Shown in pieces: positions 1 through 10,538 of a stretch of DNA of 64,000 nt. The position numbers were made by a program, and so were the translations under genes. Numbering within the stretch: position 1 is the stretch's first letter; every line of letters starts with the position of its first letter. Under the pieces are notes generated by a model. The model made no database searches, was not told the origin of the DNA, and saw only the letters and a list, made by a program, of their open reading frames with translations. The DNA comes from Diphasiastrum complanatum (Eukaryota > Streptophyta > Lycopodiopsida > Lycopodiales > Lycopodiaceae), in the NCBI GenBank assembly GCA_029204225.1, contig CM055096.1, positions 29,132,995-29,196,994 of the forward strand, written 5' to 3'.

Positions 1-328
1 CCTTCAACACTCTTCCTCCTTTTCCTCTTCCTCTTCCTCATGCTTGCTTATGCACGGTAGCGCCCATCTATGATTTTTCGTTCAGCACTATCACACGGAC
101 CGATAAGATTTCTTACTCTATTTCTTTTCATATATGATGATAGCTTGATAACATAAGGAAGAAAAGCTTGTGTAGATTGTTGGTTGATCTTAAACTATAA
201 CATAAGGAAGGCGTTGGATCCTGATCCACTACCATTTGGTTGTAGGAAAGCAAGAGTCAAGTCACCAAGATCTAGTTATCAATCAGTCTCCACAGAAAAC
301 AAGAGAGAAGAGGCTGGGCACCCAAATC

Positions 329-462
<134 letters not shown>

Positions 463-789
463 ACAAGAGCAATGGAGAGCAATGCTTAGCCAAACTATCC
501 AAAATAGAATACATAATGAGCATCTAAGTACTCTACCTGGATGTGGCCAAATGCCACCAAACCCTAAGGTTAACCACTTACTAAATGTAGGGCACCCCCA
601 AAAGTCAAGATAGGGCCCCTAAACCAAATTAGACCTCTAAGGACCCACGAGTCAGTACATGACCAAAATTGGGTCCAACTGAACTTAAGACAAACTTAAG
701 ATGGCCTGAATAACTAAATACCCATGGTTACACAAATCTTGACATTTTGGGTCAAAGTAACCTATGGATTAACTTTAGCATAGTCATTT

Positions 790-807
790 ATTTCTAATAC
801 CCTCCTT
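790..807 (-). other. Polypurine tract and possible LTR edge of the copia fragment
   Basis: Read on the minus strand, AAGGAGGG (800-807) is followed by TATTAGAAATAAATG. A purine run just after RNase H, followed by T(G/A)TTAGA, is the normal copia plus-strand priming site and LTR start. The usual TG is TA here. The far end of the LTR is not identifiable. Confidence 0.5.
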
Positions 808-836
808 AAATGACAATGCAAAAACTAAATTCTTCA

Positions 837-1265
837 CTATGTAACAAAACCAACACGTGGTATCAGATTTAAAGCTTTGCATAAAGCTTCAAATCTGACT
901 CTAGGCAACGCCTTAGTGAAGAGGTTCAGAATATTACCCTTCATAGGACAACATTCAAGTAAAATGTTGCCATCATGAAGTCTCTCCCGAACAAAGTGAT
1001 AATGGATCTCGATGTGCTTCGTCCTCTGAAAAACAGAACTCCGTGCAATGGAAATAGCACTTTGACTATCACTCAAGATAAGAGTGGTTGAGGGCTCACC
1101 AAACTTCATGTCAACAAGCAGTCTTCTCAGCCATAAACACTCTGTTGTGGCTGAAAATATCGCTCTATATTTAGCCTCACTAGAACAAGTAACAACAGTG
1201 GGCTACTTTTTACTTGACCACCACATTGCAGAATTTCCATAGAAAAAGCACTGTCCACTTGTAGA
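837..1265 (-). pseudogene. Ty1/copia RNase H fragment (C-terminal end of pol)
   Basis: On the minus strand the translation runs from GNSAMWWSSKK through the RNase H core (CSSEAKYRAIFSATTECLWL) to SDSQSAISIARSSVF, the TKHIEIHYHFVRE motif and LFTKALPR. This is the usual end of a copia pol polyprotein. A TAG interrupts the frame right after WWSSKK, where the family normally has Gln, so CAG to TAG is the likely change. Nothing upstream of RNase H (reverse transcriptase, integrase, gag) is recognisable here, so this is a truncated remnant. A polypurine tract and possible LTR follow directly on the minus strand. Confidence 0.85.
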
Positions 1266-1269
1266 GCGT

Positions 1270-2855
1270 CTATTGTCATGATCTTTACATATCCGAGTCA
1301 CCAAAACCAACCAAACATGCATCATCACAAGCAGGAAAAACCATTCCATGACTTCTTGTATCTTGAAGATATCGAAAGATCCTCTTCAATGCTTTCCAAT
1401 GTGATTGTAGGCAGATTCTCTGTTTTGCTACTGGGTTTTCTCTTCTTCTCTGCATACACCTTATGCTACCTCTGTTCTGGTTGTTAGCTGGGCGTGTTCT
1501 TGTTTGTTTGGGTTTAGTTCAATGCCCAAATCAGCAGATTGTTGGGGTTGTAGTATGGTTCAAACTGTCATGGATACTCAGATTTGGAACACCCTTGAAC
1601 TCTTGAAATCACTTGCAATCATTCTACCATGCAAGCACACCAAGAATGCCCAAAAATATCTCTTCTTAAAATAGAGTTGGGCATTACTATGGCACATACA
1701 AACGGAATGCTACAACAGATCATTGCAAAAAGAAAACTAAACTACTTGCAAGACCAAAAAAACTTAGACTAGTATGCCACATTCCACATAAAAAACAAGA
1801 AAACTAATTTCTACAAGCATTCAAGAACCAAGAAACTCCATCTTCTTGATTCTTGAAGTTTCCAAAAGACTCAAGAAACCAAAACGTAAATGAATTTGCA
1901 AAATCTATACCACATTATTGGTTACAAATCTCTTGGATGCCTGCAACCTACACTAATCCACCAAAACAGAAAGGAAATCTAATCCACAACTAGGAAAGCA
2001 AGAAAACTAATCCACTCTAAATCCACAACCACACTGTAAAATTGTATAATTGACCAAGAAATAAAGGCTACCCAGTCTTCCATTCTTTTGATATGAAACG
2101 TATTTTGAATATTAGAGCTTATTACTCTAATTGATGAATTATGAGTGCAGGTATCACTACCTGAAGACAAGAAATGAAATTGTAGAGCAATGCTAATAGT
2201 TTGATATGTAGGTTCTAGAAATAGAATCTAATGATGAACCATTTGATGGTATGGCTTCTAACCTTTTCCTAAGGGTATGTGTAGGTACTAAGAAGAGTAC
2301 TTGAAGAAGGAATCCAAAGAAGCTTCTTAAAGCTTAAAGATGGTACCTGAAGAAGGCTCAATCGAGTCTATAAGGAAGGCTCACTCGAGTCTATAAAGAC
2401 TGGGTGAAGAAACCAAAGGACTGATCACCCTTTGTGTCACACTCCACTATGATTGGGGATGGGCAACCCCTAGAAAAAAGAGCCTTGGAATTGATGAAAA
2501 TTATGCAAGTTAAGATGGACATATACAAAGCCTTTCCCATGACATGAAAAACACTTGGGTGGATCCCAATGTTGTACACAAAGAAATATTCAACTTGAAA
2601 GTGACTAACATTGAATGTTAGGCTACCTACCTTCTATCCTTATCAATATGTAACTTACCTACTTTTCCACATGGCTTGAAAGCAATAGGACACCTAGGAA
2701 AATGCGCCCTCCTACTCCTCCCCATTTGCTCTAACTAAGTGATAAACACTCCCTCATACCTATACACCTCACCCTCTCACTTTACTTATCCTAGAGTCTC
2801 CCTTACACCTCTCACACTTATTTTGGACACCTCAGCCACTTCCTTAAGACTACAC
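1270..2855. other. Spacer without a recognised gene
   Basis: AT-rich sequence with only short chance reading frames. I see no conserved domain, splice structure or clear repeat. It probably consists of old, decayed transposon sequence, given the copia remnant on its left and the promoter-like leader on its right. Confidence 0.4.
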
Positions 2856-2861
2856 ATTCCC

Positions 2862-2869
2862 TATAAAAG
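2862..2869 (+). promoter_or_regulatory. TATA box of a probable retroelement or gene leader
   Basis: TATAAAAG lies in a CT-rich context and is followed within about 100 bp by a pyrimidine-rich leader and a CT repeat (3061-3078). The short frame around it (2739-3080) has no recognisable domain. A promoter inside an old LTR is the simplest reading; no coding region follows. Confidence 0.35.
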
Positions 2870-3060
2870 GACTAACTCACCCCTCTCTCTCATTATTCAT
2901 CTCCCATTCATTTTTGCTTTGCCTCTTGCTCTTGCTTGTGTGTGTGTAGGTGCTTGGAAGAAAGCTTGGAGCTATGGCTTGAGGAGGATTTATCAAGCTT
3001 GGATTGGAATCACTTTTGGAACCACTTTCACACACACTCACTTTCTCCTACCTCTTTTAT

Positions 3061-3078
3061 CTCTCTCTCTCTCTCTCT
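3061..3078. repeat. (CT)9 microsatellite
   Basis: A pure CT run that ends the pyrimidine-rich leader after the TATAAAAG box. Confidence 0.9.
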
Positions 3079-3104
3079 AAAACTTTCACACCATCCATAA
3101 GACT

Positions 3105-3300
3105 AATGGCCATGCATGTCACACCATCCATGACTTGATGGCTTTGCATGTCACACCATCATGACTTGATGACTTTGCATGTCACATCATCCATAACTTT
3201 TTGGTCATGCATGATAGATATAGAGTTGCATGTCTGATTTGAGAACTTGCATGTTGAAATTGAAGCTTGCATGTCAAATTGGATTCATGCATGCCATACC
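3105..3300 (+). repeat. Degenerate tandem repeat with a GCATGTC core
   Basis: About three units of roughly 31-36 bp have the pattern (t)GCATGTCACACCATCCATGACTTGATGG. They are followed by looser, spaced copies of TTGCATGTC or CATGCATG as far as 3300. The cores are spaced 20-35 bp apart. No protein frame follows the period. The array begins just after the CT repeat, so it may belong to the same leader or LTR. Confidence 0.7.
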
Positions 3301-5225
3301 TACCGATGTCAAATGCCTATGCATGTTCTTTTCTTGATCAGTAAGTCCTTGCATGTCATAAGGAACCCCTTTTCTTGGTATAAGATTCTTTAAGGTCCAG
3401 AATATGTAAACTTCTGGTTGATGTAAAAGATCTAAGAATCCATCTTCCCAAAACCACTGTATATGTAATTGGCCTTGGGCCAATTGATCTTGCATAATTT
3501 GAAAAGAAAAATCCTGCGGGGGGGGGTCCCCATCTTGACCCCTCAGCAAGTCTCTTGAATGAATGATTTTTGTGATTGAATGTTAAAGTTGGTCCCTAAG
3601 TTTTTGAGTTCTTTTTCAAGTTCTATTTAACAATGTTATGTTGACTTGTTTTTTTTTTTAAGTCACAACTTCTAAAGTCAGGACTTTAGAAATAGTAGAC
3701 CTTCACTTCAAGTTCACACACACACAATATGAATGAAAGGGCATGATCATAGGGGCATCACTCAAGAAAACCATCGTGATCAAGGAGCTTAGTGTGGCAT
3801 CAAACTCATGGAAAATCTTCTTATTAAGCATGGAGTAGATACAATGCAAAAACCTCCTCTTCACAAAGAGGGAGTCTAAGCAAGAGAGCTCCTTAGGTGG
3901 CATCCTAGCGGAATTTCTACATTTCACAAATTACAAGTGGAATAATGCTCTCCACTAGAGGTCACCATCAGAAGGTGGCCCACTCTACTTTCTTTAGGAG
4001 GGGTCTACTTGCATTTATTACTTTGCCTTGAAATACTAGTTCCTACATGGTCATTCCATCTTTCGGGATTCACCATGAGGCTTACACAGTTCTTGCTTGT
4101 CATTACTACTAGTATTCCTCAGCTTTCATACTCGGCTCTCAGTCTTTGTTCATCTCATCTTCTCAGAGACCTCCTCGTTCTAAGGTGAGAGGTGCTCTTG
4201 AGTTGCTCTGTCTGAGTGTCTTGGAGATTCGTCAAAATCAGCCAACCGTGATGTCATCGAGACATGCATGAATTGACTCATGAGTGAGACACTATAGAAA
4301 ATGTCTGGTCTTGAAATACATAGGTAAATGAGACAGCCAATAGCTTGACAATATAAAGTAGTATCAAATGGTTCACCATCACCTTGACTACTTAATTTCA
4401 GGCCTATCTCTGTAGGAAAAATGGTAAAAATTCTTCCTCATAGAACATGATGAATGTTCGAATAAATCAAACTAATATCAATGTCTTCAATCGTTTTTTT
4501 TGTTATTGAATTTATGCGGAATTAAGAGACAACTTAAGACAATTTTAGACAATAAGAAACTATTGATCAAAAACAAATTTTTATAACTCTGAACTTAAAT
4601 CAGTATACATCTCTTGCTCTTGTGTCTCTGATTGAATGAGTTGGTTACAACGAGTAGTGCACATGTATTTATATTGTTACAGGACATGACTTATGGCCTT
4701 TTATTTACAAGTCTTTTGGCCTTTGATTCTGTAACAGTAAATCTAACTATTTACAACGGTTGATATTCTAGTAGACGCTTTGTTTTCAGGGTCGAATAAA
4801 TTTTGTTCACGAATATTTTGCGACAATTTGTCTCTTCGTCTAAGCTTTGTGTATCGCGAATTATTCGCGACAATTGTCTCTTCATGACATTTTCCTGTTT
4901 TGCGAATTGTTCGCAACAGATGACAGTCTCTGAGCTTGATTTCGTGAATTGTTCGCGACATCTGAGGTATGAACATGAATCAAGATATTTCGTGACAAAA
5001 ATCTTTTCAAAAATCTTTCGAAATCTTTCGAGCTTCAACAAGAAACCATTTTTGAGAATCTTTTGTGAATCTTTCAGGAATATTCTGAGTTGGCTACAAG
5101 ATAGACAAGATAAATTTCGTGAATCTTTCGAGAATCTTTCAAGTTGGTCACGAATAGAAATGTTTCGAGTTCGCGTTCGTTTCTTTCTCATCCTTTGTCA
5201 AACTGCGCACTTTGTTAGTAGAATC
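3301..5225. other. Spacer; right part resembles copia LTR sequence
   Basis: There is no convincing gene. From about 4800 to 5180 the sequence carries repeated TTCGCGA, CGCGAATTATTCGCG and AATCTTTCGA motifs. The same TCGCGAATT(A/G)TTCGCGA word occurs in the LTRs at 32.5-33.4 kb and 37.8-38.4 kb and near 51.46 kb. I therefore read 4.75-5.2 kb as the eroded LTR or 3' flank of the neighbouring copia reverse transcriptase fragment. The 146- and 175-codon frames across it are by-products of these repeats. Confidence 0.45.
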
Positions 5226-5745
5226 AAGATCTATCTGATCAGGTGTTCTACAGTCTCCATAGGCGTAGCAATCGGCTTGCAATCTTCCATCTTGCACCGC
5301 TTCAAAATTTGCCCAATGTACCGTTTTTGAGAGATGAAAATTCCAGTCCCTTCTTGTACAAATTCAACACCAAGATAAAAATACAATAGGCCTAAATCTG
5401 AGGTTTCAAAAATCATACCAAGATCAAGTATTACGGCATCAATCTGCTGTTCATTACTTCCCGTAATAATAATATCATCAACATAAAACAAAATAATGAT
5501 GATATAATCTGAACTATATTTGACATAAAGAGTAGATTCGCTAGGACAATTAGTAAACTCTCGATCACAAAAGTAGGCATGTATCTTTTGATACCACATC
5601 CTTGGAGCTTGCTTCAGTCCATAAAGTGCCTTCTTGAGAAGACAAACTTTATCTTCTTGGCCTTCAAACAAAAAACCAGTAGGTTGTTGAAGGTACACTT
5701 CCTCATTGAGATCACCATTTAGGAATGTTGTCTTTATGTCATTTG
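5225..5745 (-). pseudogene. Ty1/copia reverse transcriptase fragment
   Basis: The minus-strand translation starts at NDIKTTFLNGDLNEE and continues with VYLQQPTGF, KKALYGLKQAPRMWY and the catalytic YVDDIIITGSN motif. It ends near CKPIATPMET. This is the middle and end of a copia reverse transcriptase, uninterrupted over about 170 codons, so it is younger or better preserved than its surroundings. It starts abruptly at a junction with LTR sequence of a different copia element (about 5740) and stops before RNase H. It is therefore a truncated insertion or recombination product. Confidence 0.9.
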
Positions 5746-5867
5746 AACTTGAAATTATGATAGGATTGGTTACCCTTTGATGGAGATCAGCCTAAAGCCC
5801 GTTGTAGACGTTCTTTAAATGGTTTGGTTGTCCAAGGAGACAACTGTGGGCTTAATTTCCCACAGTC
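5740..5867 (-). repeat. Truncated 3' LTR start of copia A
   Basis: On the minus strand a purine run (TTAAGGGGGACTG) is followed by TGGGAAATTAAGCCCACAG. The next 125 bp, including AACCAATCCTATCATAATTTC, match the start of the LTR at 15357-15599. The match ends at about 5740, where reverse transcriptase sequence begins. This copy also lacks about 115 bp present in the 15-kb copy. Confidence 0.7.
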
Positions 5868-5884
5868 CCCCTTAAGGTCAGGGT

Positions 5885-6700
5885 TGGTGCCTTGGTATCT
5901 TCGTCAGGTTCAGCATGTTGAAGAACTTATAATGCTTGATCTTGGGAAGTGCTTTGGTGAAGATTCTAAGACCATTTTTGTTGTGGAGCAATATTGAAGG
6001 ATCACTTGCCCTGAGAAAACTTTCTCCCGAATGAAATGATATTGGATTTCTACGTGCTTGGATTTGCCATGAAATCTGGGATTCAGCGACAGTAAAATAC
6101 AGCTCAAGTTGTCACACAAAATGGTGGTAGCATTGAACTGAGTGTGATGTAAGTCGTGAAGTAACAACCTAATCCATATACTTTCTTTTGAAGCTTGACA
6201 ACCTACGATGTACTCTGCCTTGGTCGATGAAAGTACAACTAATTTCTGTTTCCTTGAATTCCACGGAATCGGTCCCCCTGCCAGATAGAAACAGAACCCG
6301 GAGGTACGTTTTCTAGTAGAGATTGTTCCTTTCCAATCTGAGTTGGACTAGCCTCACAGAACGAGTGGGTCGATGGCATTTCCATCATAACATAGAATGT
6401 GATCTAAACTTCCATGAATATATCTCATCACTCTCTTTAATGCTTTTCAATGAGAGATCCTAGGATTAGACATGAATTGACTTAATGTGCTAACAATGTA
6501 TGCTAAATCTAGTCTAGTACATAGCATCGCATACATCAAAGATCCGATTAGTGAATGATAAGGGTACTTCACTATCGATATCAACACGAGAAGGTTTAGT
6601 CAATACAATACTTGGATCCATTGGTGTATCAATTGGTTTGCAATCAGACATATGAAAATTTTCTAAAATGCCTTTTAGATAGTATTAGAGCCCTTGTATA
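5885..6700 (-). pseudogene. Ty1/copia RNase H region of copia A, heavily broken
   Basis: Reading three frames on the minus strand gives CKPIDTPMDPS (end of reverse transcriptase) at about 6640. RNase H pieces follow: LLLHDLHHTQFNATTILCDN, NPRFHGKSKHVEIQYHFIREKVF and FTKALPKIKHYKF. Several frameshifts and stops separate them. The last 280 bp closely match the RNase H fragment at 15615-15960, so both belong to one family. The reverse transcriptase core that should lie between this and the integrase at 6.75 kb is missing. Confidence 0.8.
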
Positions 6701-6744
6701 ACAGATCGCTCTGATATCATGAAGGTATGCTCTAATATTATATA

Positions 6745-7735
6745 TTACAACTTTGATACCATGTTTTCCATCTCAATAAGGCTAACTACTTGCTTATGGA
6801 TATAAGTGTCCACTTTGGATGCTTCACTTATTCTCATAAGAAGTTTACAACTTGCCTCTAAGATTGAAAATTTACAATTTTCAACATTATGAATGAACAC
6901 ATCATTCTTGATCTTATTGAAACCATATTTGCTGCCACCATCAGTTCGGAGTGCCTTCACTTTTATAGACGTTTGTGTCTCACCTTGAATCTCTTGAAGC
7001 ATTCAAAGGCTTCATATTTGTGCTTAATGAACATGGCTATAGATCACCTAGAATAATCATCTATGACAGTGATAAAATAGATCGCATCTCCTAAGGACGG
7101 AGTTGGTATTGGACCACACAAATCGCTATGTAGAAGATCCAATACATGCTTTGTTTTGATGGAATGTGATTTAGGAAACGTGCTTCTAGAGTGCTTCTCA
7201 TAGATGCATGATTCACAAAAGAAAGATTTCCTATCTAATGAAGAAGAGAAACTCAATCCATCAACTAGATTATTACAATACATATAGGAAGGTGATCTTG
7301 TATTCACGTGTCCAAATCGACTATGCCATAGAACAACACTGTCGTTTACATTTTCATCAGTAAAATACTAGCTAATGCAACTGTATTAGAGAGTACATAA
7401 AGATTTCTGACTCTAGTGCATGTAGTCAAAGTAGTATCTTCATCAAAGATTGTACACTGCTCATATGAGAAAGTAACAGAGTAGCCCTCTTCAGTTATCT
7501 TAGAGACTGATAACAAGTTCTTTGATAGCTGAGGAACATGGAAGACGTTGGGAACACAAATAGATAGATCGTTGTTGAAAGCGATCTTCACTGTTCCTTT
7601 GCCTTCCACACGTATGGTGCTAGAATCTCCGAGGTAGATGAATTGATCTCTGTTGTAATTAATCTATATACTCGGTAAACCATTTCTTGCGAGAGATCAT
7701 GTGTTGGGTAGCTTCACTGTCTAGATACCAACTAT
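6745..7735 (-). pseudogene. Ty1/copia protease, pre-integrase and integrase of copia A
   Basis: On the minus strand WYLDSEATQHMISR (about 7695-7735) is the retroviral-type protease site, where the usual DSGAT reads DSEAT. It is followed by VFHVPQLSKNLLSVSKI (protease C-terminus), a GAG-pre-integrase segment with FCESCIYEKHSR, then HSDLCGPIPTPSLGDAIYFITVIDDYSR, the start of the integrase core. Beyond that only RTDGGSKYGFN remains of the second catalytic-Asp block, and the rest is out of frame. Stops or frameshifts near 7610, 7340 and 7010 make it non-functional. Gag lies just upstream. Confidence 0.88.
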
Positions 7736-7820
7736 CGTTGTCTTTGTTTCCACTGTTGTAAGCCATTAACAAGTGTGTATCTGACTCCTTGAATTCTACC
7801 GTGTTGGAGGAGTCTGGCTG

Positions 7821-8503
7821 CTACTGTTGTTGTTTCTTCACCTCATTGTAGATCCATTGCCCTTGGAGTAGTCTTTCTTCTTGGTTTATAGAGCCATGGA
7901 TTTGTCTTTGATAGACAGGCTGCTGGTCTTTCTCTGCATTTCTTCTTGAAGTAGGTGACCAATTACGTTTTGAAGAGTGAGGTCGGGTTGTGTGGAGATC
8001 ATCACCACAAAGTGCTAGAAGAGAAGAAAACAAGGTCATAACAGCATCATTATCTTGAATAGAACATCCTACAGCTGATAACTGATCCAATAAAGATTTG
8101 AACCTGTTGATGTGAGAAGTGATGGCAGTAGAATCAGACATGCTAAGAGTAAAGTACTTCCTTCTCAGATGTAATCTAGTGGTTACATCATGAGTCTCAT
8201 AGAGATTTGATAACAAATCTAATGCATCCTTAGAGGTTTGCATGTGGTAACATGGGATATCTGGGAGTCAGCCAGATTGAGTGTGATACATGCTAAGGCC
8301 TTTTGATCTTTGATCTTCCATGCCTTCGCTTGATCACCATCTTCTGGTTTCAAGTCAGCACCTTCTACTACATTCCAAAGATCTCTATCTATCAACATCA
8401 TCCAGAGTTTTAACTTCCAGATGTAGAAGGTAGATCCATTGAGCTTGTAAATGACTCTAGCTTCGTTGGATGATGGAGACGAAGAGCTACCAATATGAGA
8501 CAT
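7821..8503 (-). pseudogene. Ty1/copia gag of copia A (UBN2/DUF4219 type)
   Basis: The start MSHIGSSSSPSSNEARVIYKLNGSTFY is typical of plant copia Gag. It is followed by WKLKLWMMLIDRDLWNVVEG and, in a second frame, DALDLLSNLYETHDVTTRLHLRRKYFTLSM and INRFKSLLDQLSAVG (UBN2 region). A frameshift near 8235 splits it in two. I do not see an intact CCHC zinc knuckle in the C-terminal part. The ATG at 8501-8503 lies about 60 bp inside the primer-binding site, the expected spacing for a copia element read on this strand. Confidence 0.88.
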
Positions 8504-8555
8504 GTTAACAATAATACAAATAGAACAAACTTAATCTCTCGGTTTATTGAGCTGC

Positions 8556-8567
8556 GCTCTAACACCA
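8556..8567 (-). other. tRNA-Met primer-binding site of copia A
   Basis: The minus strand reads TGGTGTTAGAGC, two changes from the plant initiator-tRNA site TGGTATCAGAGC. It sits between the LTR end (from 8571 upward) and the gag ATG. Confidence 0.8.
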
Positions 8568-8570
8568 ATC

Positions 8571-9438
8571 TAATGGGAAAAGGGAGTGCGAAGAATGCAA
8601 AAAACACGAACGGAGAAGAGAGCAGGAATATTGTGGAACAGCTCTCCCATTGCAATCAGCTTCTAAATGCAAAAATAGTCTAATAGAAAGTTCGTGCCAA
8701 GTATAATCACATCTTAAGTATTCTAGTTGCCCAACAAGATCTTAAACATTAATTCATACTCATAAAAACATGAGTACAGTCGAAGAGATAAGAAATGGTT
8801 TGTGTGCGTGGTATTACTAGAAACTAGATTTCAATGAGAAGTTTAGTTTTAAAATAGATAGAAAGAGCAGTATAATAGTGCAGGTTTCTCAGGCGTCAAA
8901 GATAGCCATCGTCTGATTAGAAGCAAAGGAGTCGTAGACGTCATGTTCTGATCAGAATGAGTAAATAAGCGCAATCAAACAACAACAAAGTGCATTCAAT
9001 CACAACAAGCATTCATCTACGTTATACACAGATAGAAAACGTGTTGCTGCTATATTACACTGAAGCACAACGAATAGCAATTACAACCAAATAGCGTTGT
9101 AACTGGGAGGCTCAAATCATACGTTTCATGGATGGAGCATCAAGTTAAAATGTGCTAAGTTGACGATGTATTTATACACCGCATCTTTGTATCTATTACA
9201 ATAAATATTTGTCATCTAATTAGGTAAGTCGTTGTATTTGGAAGTATCTAGCTTGAGATGGCAACTATACATTGTATACATCGTCAAACGACTCGGCATG
9301 GCTGACTCGGACGAGGACATCACAAATTCTCTCACTTCGCATTTTAGGGGAAGTGGCTTTCTCTCACTTTGCAAATTCTGGAAAGTGGTTGGGAACGCTC
9401 CTCATTTAAAATAGACGACCTTCACTTTTTCTCTCTCT
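8571..9438 (-). repeat. 5' LTR of copia A, truncated
   Basis: Bases 8571-9438 align along their length with 14242-15030. Shared blocks include CCAACAAGATCTTAAA, CATTCAATCACAACAAGCATTCATCTACGTT and TAGACGACCTTC. This copy is cut at about 9438, where gypsy reverse transcriptase coding sequence starts, so several hundred bases of the LTR are missing. No gene lies inside it. Confidence 0.8.
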
Positions 9439-9952
9439 TCGGGTTACAGATATGATTCTTGATCATGTTGCAGGCAACGAAAGATACAGCTTCCTTGATG
9501 GATTCTCTGGCTATAACCAGGCATCTATCCGTGAAGAAGACCAGTCCAAGACAACTTTCACAACTGATTGGGGTACTCACGCCCATCAAGAGATGTCGTT
9601 CGGACTGTATAACGCGCTAGCCACATTCCAAAGAATGATGACTCCTCTTTTTCAAGAATACTTACATGTATTCTTGGAAATTTTTATGGATGACTTCTAT
9701 GTTTATAGCTCAAGAGCCACACATCTTTCGAGGCTGAGGAAGACATTGAAGAGATGCAGAGACACTTCACTTTGTCTCCATCCAGAGAAGTGTTACTTTA
9801 GCATGCCAGAAGGAATACTCCTTGGACATCGAATATCGAAAAGAGGCATTGAAGTGGATAAAGACAAGGTTGAGATTATAAAATTTTTGAAGGAGCCAAC
9901 AAACCTTAGAGAACTCAGAGGATTTCTGGGTCATGTGGGTTATTACTGCTGA
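9438..9952 (+). pseudogene. Ty3/gypsy reverse transcriptase, 5' truncated
   Basis: This is the conserved middle of a gypsy reverse transcriptase. It contains ILDHVAGNERYSFLDGFSGYNQ-like sequence, TTFTTDWGT, the MSFGLYNALATFQRMM motif and the catalytic FMDDF. The thumb region follows with LHPEKCYFSMPEGILLGH and LRELRGFLGHVGYY. It ends at a TGA (9950-9952) where most relatives continue with RRFI. The first third of reverse transcriptase, the protease and gag are absent, because the sequence starts at the breakpoint with the copia A LTR. Confidence 0.93.
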
Positions 9953-10430
9953 TTCATTCAAGGCCATGCTTCAATTGCTGCACCTTTGACACACTTCCTA
10001 AAGAAAGATGTATATTATGAATGGTCTGCTGACTACCAACAAGCATTTGAGACACTGAAGCTGAAACTTTTGGACGCCCCAATTTTGAGACCTCCAAACG
10101 GGACTATCATGTCTACTATGCAGCGTATCAGTTGAGCATCTCAGAAAAGACTATTCGGCGACGGAGCATGAAGGACTTGGAATGATTTTTTCAGTGAAGA
10201 AGTTTTGACATTATTTGCTAGGATATTTCTTTGTCTTCCATGTCGACCACTATGCACTAAAACATCTAGTAAATAAACCAAATCTTTCAAGCCGAATAAC
10301 TAGATGGGTGCTGTTGCTGCAGGAATTTGATTATCAAGTGGAGATACGCCAAGGGAAGTATCAAACTAATGTAGACTATTTATCGCACTTAAATATAGGA
10401 TCCGTTACTAAGAACTTAAGTGATGAATAA
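9953..10430 (+). pseudogene. Ty3/gypsy RNase H, broken
   Basis: It continues from reverse transcriptase with FIQGHASIAAPLTHFLKKD and FETLKLKLLDAPILRPPN. A deletion or frameshift near 10110-10190 removes the FYIDASG-type catalytic strand. The C-terminal part then reads FHVDHYALKHLVNKPNLSSRITRW, LLQEFDYQVEIRQGK and VDYLSHL, typical of gypsy RNase H ends (VADALSRL in relatives). It is not functional as it stands. Confidence 0.88.
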
Positions 10431-10510
10431 TTTGATGATAATATTATGTTTTTATCTGTCGAAGATTCTTCATATCCAAAAATAATAGATTACCTTCAAA
10501 ATCAAAATTA

Positions 10511-10537
10511 TCTTTTTTTTTTTTTTTTTTTTTTTTT
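10511..10537. repeat. Poly-T tract inside gypsy pol
   Basis: About 27 consecutive T lie between RNase H and integrase. They follow AATCAAAATTATC and precede ATCTTGAACAGAA, where related elements encode linker residues. The tract looks like a slippage expansion or an antisense poly(A) insertion in the dead element. Confidence 0.9.
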
Positions 10538-10538
10538 A

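Noticed and set aside
4751-5330. Two long opposing frames (146 and 175 codons)
   Set aside because: They arise from CGCGAAT and AATCTTTCG repeats in LTR-like sequence and show no domain on either strand.
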